From positions 62,001 through 126,000 of the forward strand of contig MCFE01000181.1 in assembly GCA_002104905.1 (NCBI GenBank): a stretch of 64,000 bases of DNA. Reading direction: 5' to 3'. Shown here one piece after another: positions 12,317 through 23,468 of this stretch (the first letter of the stretch is position 1; each line of letters opens with the position of its first letter). The notes beneath the pieces were generated by a model. That model saw only the letters and a program-made list of their open reading frames with translations. It had not been told where the DNA came from and made no database searches. This DNA is from Basidiobolus meristosporus CBS 931.73. Taxonomy: Eukaryota; Basidiobolomycota; Basidiobolomycetes; Basidiobolales; Basidiobolaceae. The position numbers and the translations under genes are program-made.

Positions 12317-14176
12317 TTATTTCCATTGAAACATCAGTTGTACCTCAATTGCCAATTGTATTGACCTATACAAGTCCCTATACCCTGCACTAACATTAAG
12401 CTCAACACCACACTCAACAAGTAACTCCATTAAAATCCACCACTCAATAAGTGTTTCTGCTGTAATGCACTGGTTCCATGACTCCAGTGGGAACCCAACA
12501 GCTTTATGCCACTGTTCATTCACTGGTTCCCACACATCCTAGTCTTCAGCCTGCACTGCAAGGTCCAGCACCTCATCCACCAGTCTTTGCAATAAATCCT
12601 TGCAATATTCAAGTGCATTTTATTGAGCACTGCTCTTGAAGAAGTGCTGCAACCTCTTGGTGTGCCTATTAATGTTCCAAAATTCCACCAAAGGCATTTT
12701 GATATTCTTTTGAGTTCTTGATGTTATAGCCTTATCTGTCATGGGATCTCCACCCTGTCAACAATGGAGGACATGGAGGCTGTGGTAGACAAATTGCCTT
12801 TCTCTGCAAACTTGTCTACCTTGCTGGAGTGCAGCTCAACTGCCTGCACTTCCAACTCTTGTGAAAACAGCTGTTTTCTTGTTGGTAATTCTTCTTTGCT
12901 ATGATGGGATTCAGTCTGTTCCAGGCTTACAGCATTAATTGGTAAGAACTGCAGTTTTTTTATATGCTTCCCTGTCTCAAGCTTGGGTACACATTTTCCC
13001 CTTTACCATTTCCTTTATCACTGCCAGGTCCTTCACTGCTACTTTGACTGGGTGCTTCTTGAGTGGTACTACACTTTTTCCTTGATAAATGTTGTGCTGG
13101 TGCATCCATGTCTGCCTGCTTGTCCCTAATTGGCACTCTTCCAGCTACCTGACATCTCTTTGACGCTTGTCTGGAGCTTTTGGAACTGCTTGTAATGGGC
13201 TCTTGAGGAAGCCGCTGGTTTTTAGCCATGGCACCCATGTTCTTCTGCCTTTGATAATTTCTGCTATTCTTAAGATACTCTCTTGGCATTCCAATGCTGG
13301 CCCAAAATCCATTTGCTCAGTTGAATCTGGAATAATGCTCATGGAGCAAGCCAAGCGCATTCTGCCTGGCCTTGAGTTCCTGATGGTCCCATGGAATGCC
13401 AGCCTTAAGGTGATGGTGTGCTAGACATCTGACAGCCTCTTGTATATTAGCCCACTCTTCATCATTGCACTCAATGGCTTCACAGATCTTCAATGTCTTT
13501 GGATTTTTGGGCTTTGGTTAAATACCATATTGTCTCCCTCCCATGCTGTGATAGGTTTTTCTGTGGGCTTTATCTTTGGGCACTGTTGTTGTGCTTCAAA
13601 GACTGTATGGTGTTCCTCTGCTGTTACATTGGGAAATGGCTCAATTCTTAGCTGTGACATTGAGCTACCTGAGTTCCTTATTTGCAGCAAAGGTACTGCT
13701 TTCTCTACCTGGGATATTGATTGCTCTAAACATATTATCTGCTCAACCTGTTTCTGGACTATTTCCTGATTTATCTAGGCCATTGCATCTATCCTATCAG
13801 CCACTGCACCTAATTGCTTCATTGATGCTTTGGTATGAGCTGACAACATACTTGCCAGTATGGGTGGTGGTGATGTTATCATGGCCACTTGCTGATCTTC
13901 AACTGAGGGTACTGTGTTTGCTATATTCTCATCTGCCTGAGTATAATGGTCAGTTTGTGGCTCTGCAGAGGTTCACAATTGCCTACTTGACTGAGAGCCT
14001 GAGGAGTCTGCATTTTTACCTTCAATGGGCACACTGTCCACAGGGCCTTTTTTGGATGTAGCCCTGCCTGTTGCACTGAATGTCAATGCAAGCTGTTGTC
14101 CAACCATTCTTCTGTTGCCATCAGTGATGGGGTTTGGTTGAGAACCAGACAACTTTGCTTTATTTTTTGGCGGCAT
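12317..14176 (-). pseudogene. ORF1 of C1, decayed
   Basis: Reading on the minus strand from the ATG at 14176 (MPPKNKAKLSGSQPN), this is ORF1 of the CMC element, recognisable through four open pieces (13973-14200, 13490-13690, 12960-13289, 12317-12535) separated by stops and frameshifts. It matches the better-preserved copy at 27699-29768 over its full length. The function of ORF1 is unknown; see that entry for domains. It is transcribed away from the transposase gene, the start of which is at 23952 because C2 has inserted between the two. Confidence 0.65.
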
Positions 14177-14338
14177 ATATATGGAAGTGAGACAAGCCAA
14201 AGGGGAAATAGTCTTACATATACATGTGTATGTGGTGCCACAACTTTATTTATAATGCTTACTATGGTGGGTCATCATTGAATGTTACATTCATGTAGGT
14301 GCAATGTCTCAAATACAAGATTGTCTTAGGTTCACATG

Positions 14339-14350
14339 ACCCTATGAAAA
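14339..14350 (+). repeat. Terminal inverted repeat of CMC element C2, transposase end
   Basis: ACCCTATGAAAA. The same start is seen at 11948 (C1), 25523 (C3) and, mutated, at 33758 (C5) and 57832 (C8). Its inverse is at the other ends: 23940-23951, 30089-30099, 30524-30534. Only about the first 11-12 bases are shared between the two ends; beyond that the ends differ. Confidence 0.7.
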
Positions 14351-14470
14351 ATAATTTGGTCCCACAGGTGGATCCAATCTGGATCATCTGTCAATATCCT
14401 GTTTAGAGACTGTCATAATAACAGCAGCTTGGAATTAGTGACCCTCCTGACAATCTTATAACAAGATCAT

Positions 14471-14819
14471 TGTTGTAAAAATTTGTATTTCCACCTAAAT
14501 ATTCACCTAACTTAGTCACTTAGATCATCACCTTCAAATCCTAGAGAATACTGACCAAATTCCTTGTCGGGATTTACTTAGAATATTTTCACCAAAATGC
14601 CAGGTACCCAGAACATGAAAATTCTCAAAGTTGTCCAAACAGCCCCAAACTTTGCACACATGTTCTTGGGACCTTCCTTAACCTACTCTACGTGTTTGTA
14701 ATGCCAAGACCAGGTAAAAGTATAAATACTACTTTTACATTCAATAAATCATCAAGTGAAAACCACATAATCTACTTGTCCTCCCAATCACTTCCAATAT
14801 CTCCAAGACTCTTACAACA
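14471..14819 (+). repeat. 5' LTR of the copia element
   Basis: This 349-bp LTR has TG...CA ends extended to TGTTG...CAACA. TATAAATACT near 14722-14731 is a likely TATA box, with AATAAA about 20 bp further on. The 3' partner is at 16492-16840. Confidence 0.9.
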
Positions 14820-14831
14820 GGTTATGAGCCC
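14820..14831 (+). promoter_or_regulatory. Primer-binding site matching the anticodon arm of initiator tRNA-Met
   Basis: GGTTATGAGCCC immediately follows the 5' LTR. Its complement, GGGCTCATAACC, has the sequence of the anticodon stem-loop of initiator tRNA-Met around the CAT anticodon. It does not match the 3' CCA end of a tRNA. Drosophila copia is known to prime from such a half-tRNA, and the same mechanism is inferred here. Confidence 0.65.
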
Positions 14832-14894
14832 CAAGCTGTCACTCTCTGCAATGTCTACTACTGCTATTACGGAATTTTTCCCTCTGCTGAAAAG

Positions 14895-15740
14895 TTGGAT
14901 GGATCTCACTACCAAGTGTGGAAGGTGAAGATGAAGATGCTGCTACAAGAAAGAGGCCTTTGGGATATTGTCATGGGAGAAGAATGCCCTCCTAAAAATG
15001 TGGGAGAGGAAGCCTTAAAGTACCAGAAGAAAGAACAAAGTGCCTTTAACTGCCTTTGCCTTAATGTTAAGGACAAATTGCTAATTCAATGCTCAAGAGC
15101 AAAAACAGCAAAGAATGCCTGGAAGGCATTAGAAGACACCTACCAGTCATGTTCAGCTGCCAAGAAAATGTATCTGAGACAAAAATTCTTTACTACAAAG
15201 ATGCTGCCAGGAGAAGAAATGAAAAATCTAATTAACAGAATTACCCTGCTGGTAGATGAGATGGAATCTGTGGGCATACCAACTACTGATGAGGATGTGA
15301 TAGTTACCATCCTGAATAGCCTGACAGACAAGTTTCAGGGCCTTGTATCAGCCCTAGAGTCCAGAACTGAAGATTTGACCTTAAATTACATATATGGAAG
15401 GCTCCTGGATGAAGAATTAAGAAAATCAAGTGCCAATAAGAAGGAAGAAGAAAATGCTTTAATAAGCAATGATAACCAACAAAGGAGGTACCCAAGACCC
15501 TACAAAGGCAACAGCAACCTGTTTTGTAACTACTGCAAAAGGAAAGGACACACATCAGACCGGTGTCTCAAAAAGAAAGATAATCAGCAAAAGAAGCCTG
15601 AATATGGAAATGCTGCAACAACTGAAGATAGACTATTCATATCTGCACTAAATATGACCACAAACAAGGATTCTCAGATGTGGTATATTGACTCTGGAGC
15701 TTCTCAACACTTTACACACCAGAAAGAACTTTTTACCTAA
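14895..15740 (+). CDS. gag: Copia gag and start of protease
   Basis: The open frame of 281 codons encodes a copia-type Gag (gag-polypeptide region about residues 1-170, starting DGSHYQVWKVKM). A zinc knuckle CNYCKRKGHTSDRC follows near residue 213, then the protease motif YIDSGASQHF near residue 268. It ends at a TAA at 15738 just after the protease motif, where the homologous polyprotein should continue. The true start was probably the ATG at 14851 (MSTTAITEFF), reached through a one-base frameshift in the T run near 14875-14880. The frame is therefore broken at both ends. Confidence 0.8.
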   Translation: MDGSHYQVWKVKMKMLLQERGLWDIVMGEECPPKNVGEEALKYQKKEQSAFNCLCLNVKDKLLIQCSRAKTAKNAWKALEDTYQSCSAAKKMYLRQKFFTTKMLPGEEMKNLINRITLLVDEMESVGIPTTDEDVIVTILNSLTDKFQGLVSALESRTEDLTLNYIYGRLLDEELRKSSANKKEEENALISNDNQQRRYPRPYKGNSNLFCNYCKRKGHTSDRCLKKKDNQQKKPEYGNAATTEDRLFISALNMTTNKDSQMWYIDSGASQHFTHQKELFT

Positions 15741-16491
15741 TATCAAGAAATTCCAATTAAGAAGGTTTTCATGGGTAACAATAGAACACTTGATGCAGTG
15801 GGAGAAGGAACTATCCAAGTAAACCTTAGAAGCAGTGAAGGAAGCCGTACACTGACCTTTAAAGAAGTACTCTATGTACCAGAATAAGCCAAGAACCTAC
15901 TCTCTGTAAGCAAGGCCACAGCAGAAGGACTCAGTTTCAGTTTTGACAATTCTGGATGCAGCATCACTGATCAAAATGGTGCTCATATTGCTTTGGGCAT
16001 CAGAGATCAGAATCTATACAAGTTGACTTACATTCCATCATATTTGGAGGCCAATATAAGTAACTTAAATGAAGAAACACCAATGCTTTGGCACAGGAGA
16101 TTTGGGCACATCAATTTTGATTATTTGCACAAAATGATCAAAGATCAGCTAATTTCTGGAGTGAAAATTGATCCCCCAGCTAATTTGGAGCACTGTGAAG
16201 CCTGCATATATGGGAAACAAGCCAGACAACTGTTCAAGAGCTCTGGGTTAATCAAAACTAAGAAAAAATTAGATCTAATTCACTCAGATCTGTGTGGACC
16301 TATGCAAATTTATCCTTAGGCGGGATGAAGTATTTAATCACTTTTATTGATGATTATAAAAGATACACATGGGTCTACTTCATGGAGAGAAAGGAAGAAG
16401 CTCTGTCTAAGTTTAGGGAGTTTAAAGCCATGGTGGAGAGAGAAACTGGTGAAAAAATCAAGAAAATACGCTTTGACAATGGTGGAGAATA
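15741..16491 (+). pseudogene. pol: Copia pol remnant: GAG-pre-integrase and partial integrase
   Basis: In the same frame as gag (stops at 15738, near 15885 and at 16317) this stretch encodes the end of protease, then the pre-integrase zinc region (LWHRRFGHINFDYL...CEACIYGKQ). The integrase core follows as far as the second aspartate (HSDLCGPM, FIDDYKRYTW, RFDNGGEY). At GGEYV the sequence passes without a gap into the 3' LTR. The integrase glutamate, reverse transcriptase and RNase H are deleted. Confidence 0.8.
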
Positions 16492-16840
16492 TGTTGTAAA
16501 AGTTCATATTTCCACCTCAATATTCACTTAACTTAGTCACTTAGATCATCACCTTCAAATCCTAGAGAATACTGACCAAATTCCTTGTCAGGATTTACTT
16601 AGAATATTTTCACCAAAATACCAGGTACCCAGAACATGAAAATTCTCAAAGTTGTCCAGACAGCCCCAAACTTTGCACACATGTTCTTGGGACCTTCCTT
16701 AACCTATTCTACGTGTTTGTATTGCCAAGACCAGGTAAAAGTATAAATACTACTTTTACATTCAATAAATCATTAAGTGAAAACCACATAATCTACTTGT
16801 CCTCCCAATCACTTCCAATATCTCCAAGACTCTTACAACA
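16492..16840 (+). repeat. 3' LTR of the copia element
   Basis: 349 bp, about 97% identical to the 5' LTR. It abuts the integrase remnant directly with no polypurine tract visible, consistent with an internal deletion that removed the 3' part of pol. Confidence 0.9.
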
Positions 16841-17173
16841 ATCATGACGGTGTTTTGCAAGTTTTACAGCCAAATAAAGGAATAAAACTTGACAATTTTT
16901 GATTGGTGCTGTGACAATATTTGCATGGTATTGTTGCGGTCTTTCAGCGCTTTATTACTATTTTAAGTGGAACCAGTTGGCCAGGACTTCCAATTGCCTT
17001 ATATAGCAAGAAACTTGACGGTATTTTGACGGCCTCACAGCAAGACTCTGATGGTGTTTTCTTGGCAGTGTGATGGCCTGCTGCTTCATATATTCCACTG
17101 TAGAATCACCTTTCTTTATTTGATTACCCACTACTACCTTGGGTATTCCACATATAGCTTGAATCAAAAAATA
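16841..17173. repeat. Subterminal region of C2, transposase end
   Basis: Together with 14350-14470 this is the non-coding subterminal region of the CMC element, about 450 bp long. It is shared with C3 (25540-26010) and, in reverse, with C1 (30101-30534) and C5. It has no open frame. The motif GATCATGA(C/T)GGTGTTTT and several GGATC words recur and may be transposase-binding sites; that is inference. Confidence 0.6.
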
Positions 17174-19453
17174 CTATGGCCTCCTGCTACTAACCTCTAC
17201 AAATGTGCACACCTGCCGCAATTGACATATTTCTATCACCTCAACTTTACAGCTTCTTAGTGTGATACTTGCAAAGTTGCCATATACCTTGTACTGCTGG
17301 TAGCATATACACTTGCAAACATATGCTTGGTTGTTGCCACTTCTGCCATGAATACCTGCTGAATATTGGCAAAGAACTTCTTGGTATTTAGCCAATATAT
17401 TCCTTCTCCCTGCTGGATTCAAGTCCCCCTTATAGGTGTGCTCTGGCATTTGTTGGTGTGAATTCCGTATTGAATGGTGTAGAAGTTGGCTTGTGACCAC
17501 AAGAAGTCTGGCATATCTTGGTGGAGTTTTCCTGATAAAAATTAGTTGCTTGTTGCACCCAACCCAACTTTGCATTTCTTAACTAATTACCCACTCATTG
17601 GGGCTGCTTAGCTTTGTAATGCCATAGGCATAGGTGTCTCCATGTGCACATTTGTCCTCAGTATTTCCCAACTCTCTCTGGCTGTCCTCCATGTGCCAAC
17701 TCATCACTTCCATGATGGACTTGGAGGTAATATTCTTGATGTGATTGGGATATGGTAGTACCTGTGACTTGACTTGTCTTCCTATCTCCCCACACATCTG
17801 CTCCACAGGAAACTCCCAAAAGGTGAAGCAAGGCCCAATATTCTCCACACACCATGCAAGATGGAGTAGAGAATGGATACAGTAGCAATGAAATGACCCA
17901 TGTACAACTTGGTCATCAGTATTGGGATATTGTTGAAAAGCAAATGCATTGCTCCCAGTGGAAGGCTTTTGCTCCAAGAGATCCCCTCTATCTTAGGTAT
18001 CTCTGGTTTCTTGTGGATTCCATATTCCAGCCAATGGCTTATAGCTTGCCAACTTTGCTGCAATTGCATGCTTACTTCTGTACATTCTCTCAGTGGAAAG
18101 ATGGTGTTCTTAGTGCCAATGTTTGGGTAATAATAATGTGTGTGAGTTATTGAGTAAATCCCCTGGATCTCACACATTTGACAGCAATACCATCCATTGT
18201 GCCCAGAAAAACAAGCTATCTTGCTGATGGCTGGGGTATCTCCAATGCAGATAATAATATGTGCTTTTACATGAAAGCCATCTACCATTATCCTGCTGGA
18301 AAGCATACAAAATTCATCCAGCAATGGATACAGGTAGCTATCCAGGTTGGACGGTGACTTAGGCCTAGATACCAGAGAGACTACCATCAGAGTATTGCTC
18401 TAATACCATAAGATGGGTGGCAGATTCAGATTGATGAGAATCAGTGGCCAGCAGGATTTGCTGGTAGAGTACTAGTTTAATGAGAATCCATCAGGTGCTA
18501 AAGCAAAGGCATGGTCATACATACTTCAAAGTAGCCCTTGCTTCTTAGCTGTTTGTAATGTTTGCCATGAAATATATTGGATATGTTTGCACTTGATTGA
18601 TACTGAGTGCGATACTGTATAGCTTTGCAATATTTGTTGGACTGCATCAGCTTCCTCAGACAGGGTATGACTGGAATATATCTGGAGTATGAACAATGTT
18701 TTCCCTCAATGGTGGTGGATTCCTGACAATTTGGACACATTGCAATGGTAGCATTTTTGGATGTGAATGCCATGCAACTGTTAACACATGCTGGAATCAG
18801 GACAATCTCTGGGTCATATGTTACCAGCCACATGACAGTTGTCCACTTGTACCATGTACATGGTAGGTTGCATCCTGGTATGATTTTGGCAAGAAGTAGT
18901 AATAAATCCTCAAAGCCCCCATTACTGATATTAGTGGAAATGCACCACTTCTCTAGCCACAATATTACCTTATTCACTAGTAGATGGATTACTGGGCTCA
19001 CTTGGCTCCATAAAGTACCCTTGGCATTTGTTTCAATGGGTGTTGTCTCATTGCATATAGGGACTTGACCGGGCTCATATGTTGTACGTTGTTAGGGGAG
19101 ATAGGCTCAAAATCCATCAGTGAACCTTCTTTGTAAGAGCTATCACTCTGTGTGCCATAATCAGAAGGCTATGGTGAGCCTAAAGGTGTCACAAACTCAC
19201 CTGACTCAGTTTGCGCAAGGTGACAAAGATGGCCAGGTGCCAATATAGAAGTATCAACTGGCCTGCAAGTTAATGTTGGTACAGTAGTGACCAATGAATG
19301 GTCAAATATGACTTGGGTGGCAAAACACTGGCCGTGATCCTTGTAATACTTCCTATGCTGTCTGTGTGCTTCATAGCTGAGAGGCTTGCCACAATAGCCA
19401 CATGGTCTTTTTTCTCTTCTCTTACAGCGTTGAGTCAAAGTAGTCTTGTCCAT
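17174..19453 (-). pseudogene. Tnp2-type (CMC/Plavaka-like) transposase of C2, broken
   Basis: Read on the minus strand from the ATG at 19453 (MDKTTLTQRCKRREK), the gene spans about 760 codons. It starts with a zinc-finger-like CGYCGKPLSYEAHRQH. The middle (17782-18387) has the family signatures: PSNLDSYLYPLLDEF, GDTPAISK, GHNGWYCCQMCEIQG and, after a gap, PLGAMHLLFNNIPILM. These match the pattern of fungal Tnp2/Plavaka transposases (from memory: GDIPAI, GHNG..PCRMCEI). Open pieces are 19169-19453, 18498-19001, 17782-18387, 17579-17977 and 17174-17575, separated by stops and frame changes. It would cut and paste the element by binding the ACCCTATG ends. It is one of the fullest copies of the transposase in the window. 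Confidence 0.75.
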
Positions 19454-19675
19454 GGGGCAAACAGTATGACCTTCAACAACGTAATACTATTGTACCACTT
19501 TTTGGTCAATACTCATGTGAACTTAAGACAGTGTTGTACTTGAGACATTGCACCTATATGAATTTAAGATTCAATGATGACCCGCCATAGCAAGCATTAT
19601 AAATAAAGTTGTGGCACCACATACACATGTATATGTAAGACTATTTCCCCTTTGGTTTGACTCACTACCATATAT
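19454..19675. promoter_or_regulatory. Divergent promoter between transposase and ORF1
   Basis: The 222 bp between the ATG of the minus-strand transposase and the ATG of plus-strand ORF1 are conserved in all copies (for example 27477-27698 and 31060-31262). They must drive both genes. A TATATAT stretch lies directly before the ORF1 start. This is also the site where C2 inserted into C1. Confidence 0.5.
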
Positions 19676-21213
19676 ATGCCACCAAAAAATAAAGCAAAGT
19701 TGTGTGGTTCTCAACCAAACCCCACCGCTGATGGCAACAGAAGAACGGTTGGACAATAGCTTGCTTTGACAATTAGTGCAACAAGCAGGACTACATCCAA
19801 AAAAGGCCCTGTGGACAGTGTGCCCATTGAAGGTAACAATGCAGACTCCTCAGGCTCTCAGTCAAGTAGGCAACTGTGAACCTCTGTGGAGCCACAAGCT
19901 GACTGTTATGCTCAGGCAGTTGAGAATGTAGCAAATGCAGTACCCTCAGTTGAAGATCAGCAAGTGGCCACAATAACATCACCACCACCCATATTAGCAA
20001 GTATATTGTCAGCTCATACCAAAGCATTAATGAAGCAATTAGGAGCAATGGCTGATAGGATAGATGCAATGGCCCAGAGAAATCAGGAAGTAGTCCAGGA
20101 ACAGGATGAGCGGATAATATGTTTAGAGCAATCAATATCCCAGGTAGAGAAAGCAGTATCTTTGCTGCAAAGAAGGAACTCAAATAGCTCAATGTCATAG
20201 CCAAGAATTGAGCCATTTCCCAATGTAACATCAGAGGAACACCATACAGTCTTTAAAGCACAACAATGGTGCCCAAAGATAAAGCCCACAGAAAAACCTA
20301 TCACAGCATGGGAGGGAGACAATATGGTGTTTATATCAAAGCCTAAAAATCAAAAGACATTGAAGATCTGTGAAGCTGTCAAGTGCGATAATGAAGATTG
20401 GGCTAATATACAAGAGGTCATCAGAAGTCTAGCATGCCATCACCTTAAGGCTGGCATACCATGGGACCATCAGGAACTCAAAGTCAAGCAGAATGCACTT
20501 GACTTGTTCCATGAGCATTATCCCAGATTCAAATGGGCAATCAGATTTTGGGCCAGAATTGGTATGCTAAGAAAGTATCTTAAAAATAGCAGAAACTATC
20601 AAAGGCAGAAGAACAAGGGTGCCATGGCTAAAAACCAGCGGCTTCCTCAAGAGCCCATTACAAGCAGTTCCAAAAGCTCCAGACAAGCATCAAAGAGACA
20701 TCAGGCAGCTGGAGGAGTGCCAATTAAGTACAAGCAAGCAGACATGAATGCACCAGCACAGCATTTATCAAGAAAATGTGTAGTACCACTCAAGAAGCAC
20801 CCAGTCAAAGTAGCAATGAAGGACCTGGCAATGATAAAAACCAGCCACTTTTACTGGAGCTTGTCACAACTACAGTTGAGAGCTCAAAACAAGCAGAAAA
20901 GAAACATCAGGTTGCCAGAAGAGTTCCAGCAAGGGACAAGCAGGCCAAAACAGATGTATCAGAGCAGAATTTATCCAGGAGAAAACGTAGTTCTTTGCAA
21001 GAAGCACTCAGACAAAGTAGCAGTGAAAGACCGGGCGGTGATAAAGGAAAAGGTAAAGGGAAAATGTCTACCCAAGCCTGAGACAGGGAGGCATGCAAAG
21101 AAAACTGCAGTCCTTGCCAATTAATGCCGCAAGCCAGGAACAGACTGGATCCCATCATAGCCAAGAAGAATTACCAACAAGAAAACAGCTGTTTTTACAA
21201 GCATTGGAAGCGT

Positions 21214-22281
21214 TGTGGTGATGTATAGGTCCAAGGGAGAGATACGTCCAACACTTCTCAAGTGTTTTGTGTGTGGGGTGTTCACTGGGTGCAATAACCT
21301 CTGGCAAAAGCTTGCTAGGAATACTTGGGTTCTGTCTCTAATCTAATGTGAAGGGGAATAAAGCCACAAGCTTGTCAAGGGAAAACTATTGAGCTACAAT
21401 CCCCAACTTAGTTGGCGTCTTAACAAAAGTATGTGCTGGGTTCAGCGTCCTTTGAGATGACAATGTACTAAAGCTTCCAAAGTCAAAACAACTGTAAACT
21501 CCACCAGCAGGGACTTGATAAGAATGCAGCTGTGGTCAATAGTTACAAAGACAGAAAAGTATCTTTGCCTGTACAAGAACAAACTTGGGAAAGAATCAAA
21601 TATAATAAAAGATACCTACTCTGAGTATTCCTCACAAGTAGTGCCTCCAAGGTCAGTTGGCTGTCAGCGTGGTTTCCTGGGAGTGTCCTGTGGTCTAGGG
21701 TTGGAAGTTCAGGCAGCAGGTAGCAGTGATCACACTAATCAACAAGTTGGTATATTGATAAAAGGGATGATGATTTATTGTTGAGGGATAGCCTCCCTTA
21801 TATACTTTTCTTACTGGCTAAGTGATTACTAATCATGGTGTTCCAGAAGGTTCCGGATATCAATAGAAATCTTAATGACATCAGAATGACCTAAGAATGT
21901 TCTAAGTAGGTGCCGGAAGGTTCTAAGAGGCACAGCACATCCAACCAATCAGGAATCAGTATTCTGAATCCTGTGTAACATGGGGATACCATATATGGTA
22001 TGGAAATGGTAGGGATGGTGACACGGGTTGATCATGTGTCACGGGTACTGGCGCGGGTACTTGCCTAATATAGAAGCACTTGTAACTAGTAATCTTACAT
22101 AAAGTGAGGGGTAACTTATGCAATAAGGTAAGCAGGTGTGATAGTCAACCGGCTTATGGGATAGTACTGATTGGGTAAGACAAATGGGATAAAACTAAAA
22201 TGAGTGTAGTAGGGATATAGGGAAGTAGAAAATAAGGCAATGAGCACATCTGTCAGTGGGTGTCACTGTCACCCCACTACA
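21214..22281. repeat. Solo LTR, family X, copy 1 (1068 bp)
   Basis: The sequence runs from TGTGGTGATGTA to CCCCACTACA and is inserted in ORF1 of C2. The host sequence on either side (GGAAGCG / GCGTAGCCAG) lines up with the uninterrupted C3 copy near 29235, and GCGT flanks both sides. It has no coding capacity I recognise. It shares long blocks with 22667-23468, such as CCAACCAATCAGGA and GGTAGGGATGGT. Confidence 0.65.
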
Positions 22282-22666
22282 GCGTAGCCAGTTGAGCTAC
22301 ACTCCAGCAAGGTAGATGAGTTTGCTGAAAAAGGCAATTTGTCTACCACAGCCTCCATAGCCTCCATTGTTGACAGAGTGGAGATCCCACTGACAGATAA
22401 GGCTACAATGTCAAGAGCTCAAAAGACTCTCACAATGCCTTCAGTGGAGTTTTGGAACATAATAGGCACACCAAGAGGTTGCAGCACTTCTTCAAGAGCA
22501 GTGCTCAAGAAAATGCACTGGAATATTGCAAGGATTTATTGCAAAGACTGGCAGATGAGGAGATAGACCTTGCAGTGCTTGCTGAAGACCAGGGTGTGTG
22601 GGAACCAGTGAATGAACAGTGGCATAAAGCCGTTTGGTTCCCACCAAAGTTGTGGAACCAGAGCGT

Positions 22667-23468
22667 TGTGGTGGTGTAGAGGTACTCCTGGGAGAAGCTA
22701 CACAACTCAAGGTGTGTGAGGTGTCTGATGTGTGCAATAACCTCTGTGTCTAAACTGCTGGTGTCTTTGTCAATATGTCACTATGGTAAAAGCTCCTGCT
22801 TCTCTAGCTTCCTAGGTGCTCCAAGTGTCTCCAAAGGCCTCTGTATGTCTTGTGCACTACCCTGAAATGCTCCTTGATGGCAGGTCTGAGATGTACTGTT
22901 GAAGGCAGGTGAGGTGATCAACTGCTAATCAATAAGGTAGAAGTGTTACTGATACAAGGGATGATTTATTGATAAGGGCTTGCCTTCCCTTAAATACTTT
23001 TCCTGATTGCCAAGACTACTAATGACAAGGTTCTAGTAGATTCTAGGTATCAGTGAAATTCTTGATGACATAATTATGAGCTAAAAATATGTCAAGAACG
23101 TCAAGGAAGGTTCTAAAAGGCACAGCACATTCAACCAATCAGGATTCAGTAGTCAGAAACCTGTGCAACATAGAAATACCATATATTGTATTGAAATGGT
23201 AGGGATGGTAACACAGACCTAGGTCATGTGTCACGGGTACCAATGTGAGTACTTGCCTTATGTAGATACATATACAGATCACAAAGCTGAATAACATCTG
23301 GGATAACTAATGCTAATAACTAATCAGGGTAAACATCATATGAGGATAATACTGATAATATGGGCAAAAGAAGAATGGGATAATACTGATAAGATAAAAT
23401 ATGGATCAGTATATCATAATGACTATATGAATAAACTTGTCTGTGGGAGGTATGTTTACCCTACCACA
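22667..23468. repeat. Solo LTR, family X, copy 2 (about 802 bp)
   Basis: It runs from TGTGGTGGTGTAG to CCCTACCACA and is inserted in ORF1 of C2 between AACCAGAGC and the codons for the C-terminal part. The flanks are GCGT and GCAT, a 4-bp duplication with one mismatch. It is related to the LTR at 21214-22281 but about 270 bp shorter. No internal region of this family is present in the window. Confidence 0.6.

Larger units (their letters stand above)
14471..16840 (+). mobile_element. Ty1/copia LTR retrotransposon with truncated pol, inserted in C2
   Basis: Two 349-bp LTRs (14471-14819 and 16492-16840, TGTTG...CAACA) flank a 1.67-kb interior. The element is bounded by the perfect 5-bp duplication ATCAT (14466-14470 and 16841-16845). 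By hand count the LTRs differ at 11 of 349 positions, about 97% identity. The interior holds gag, protease and the first half of integrase, then runs directly into the 3' LTR. Reverse transcriptase and RNase H are absent, so the element cannot move without help. Confidence 0.9.

Noticed and set aside
13440-14061. Long plus-strand open frames in the ORF1 regions of the CMC copies (also 30536-30937 and the reverse at 19791-20231)
   Set aside because: They are antisense to ORF1 and are conserved only because ORF1 is. The Leu-rich, membrane-like look comes from reading the coiled coil backwards.
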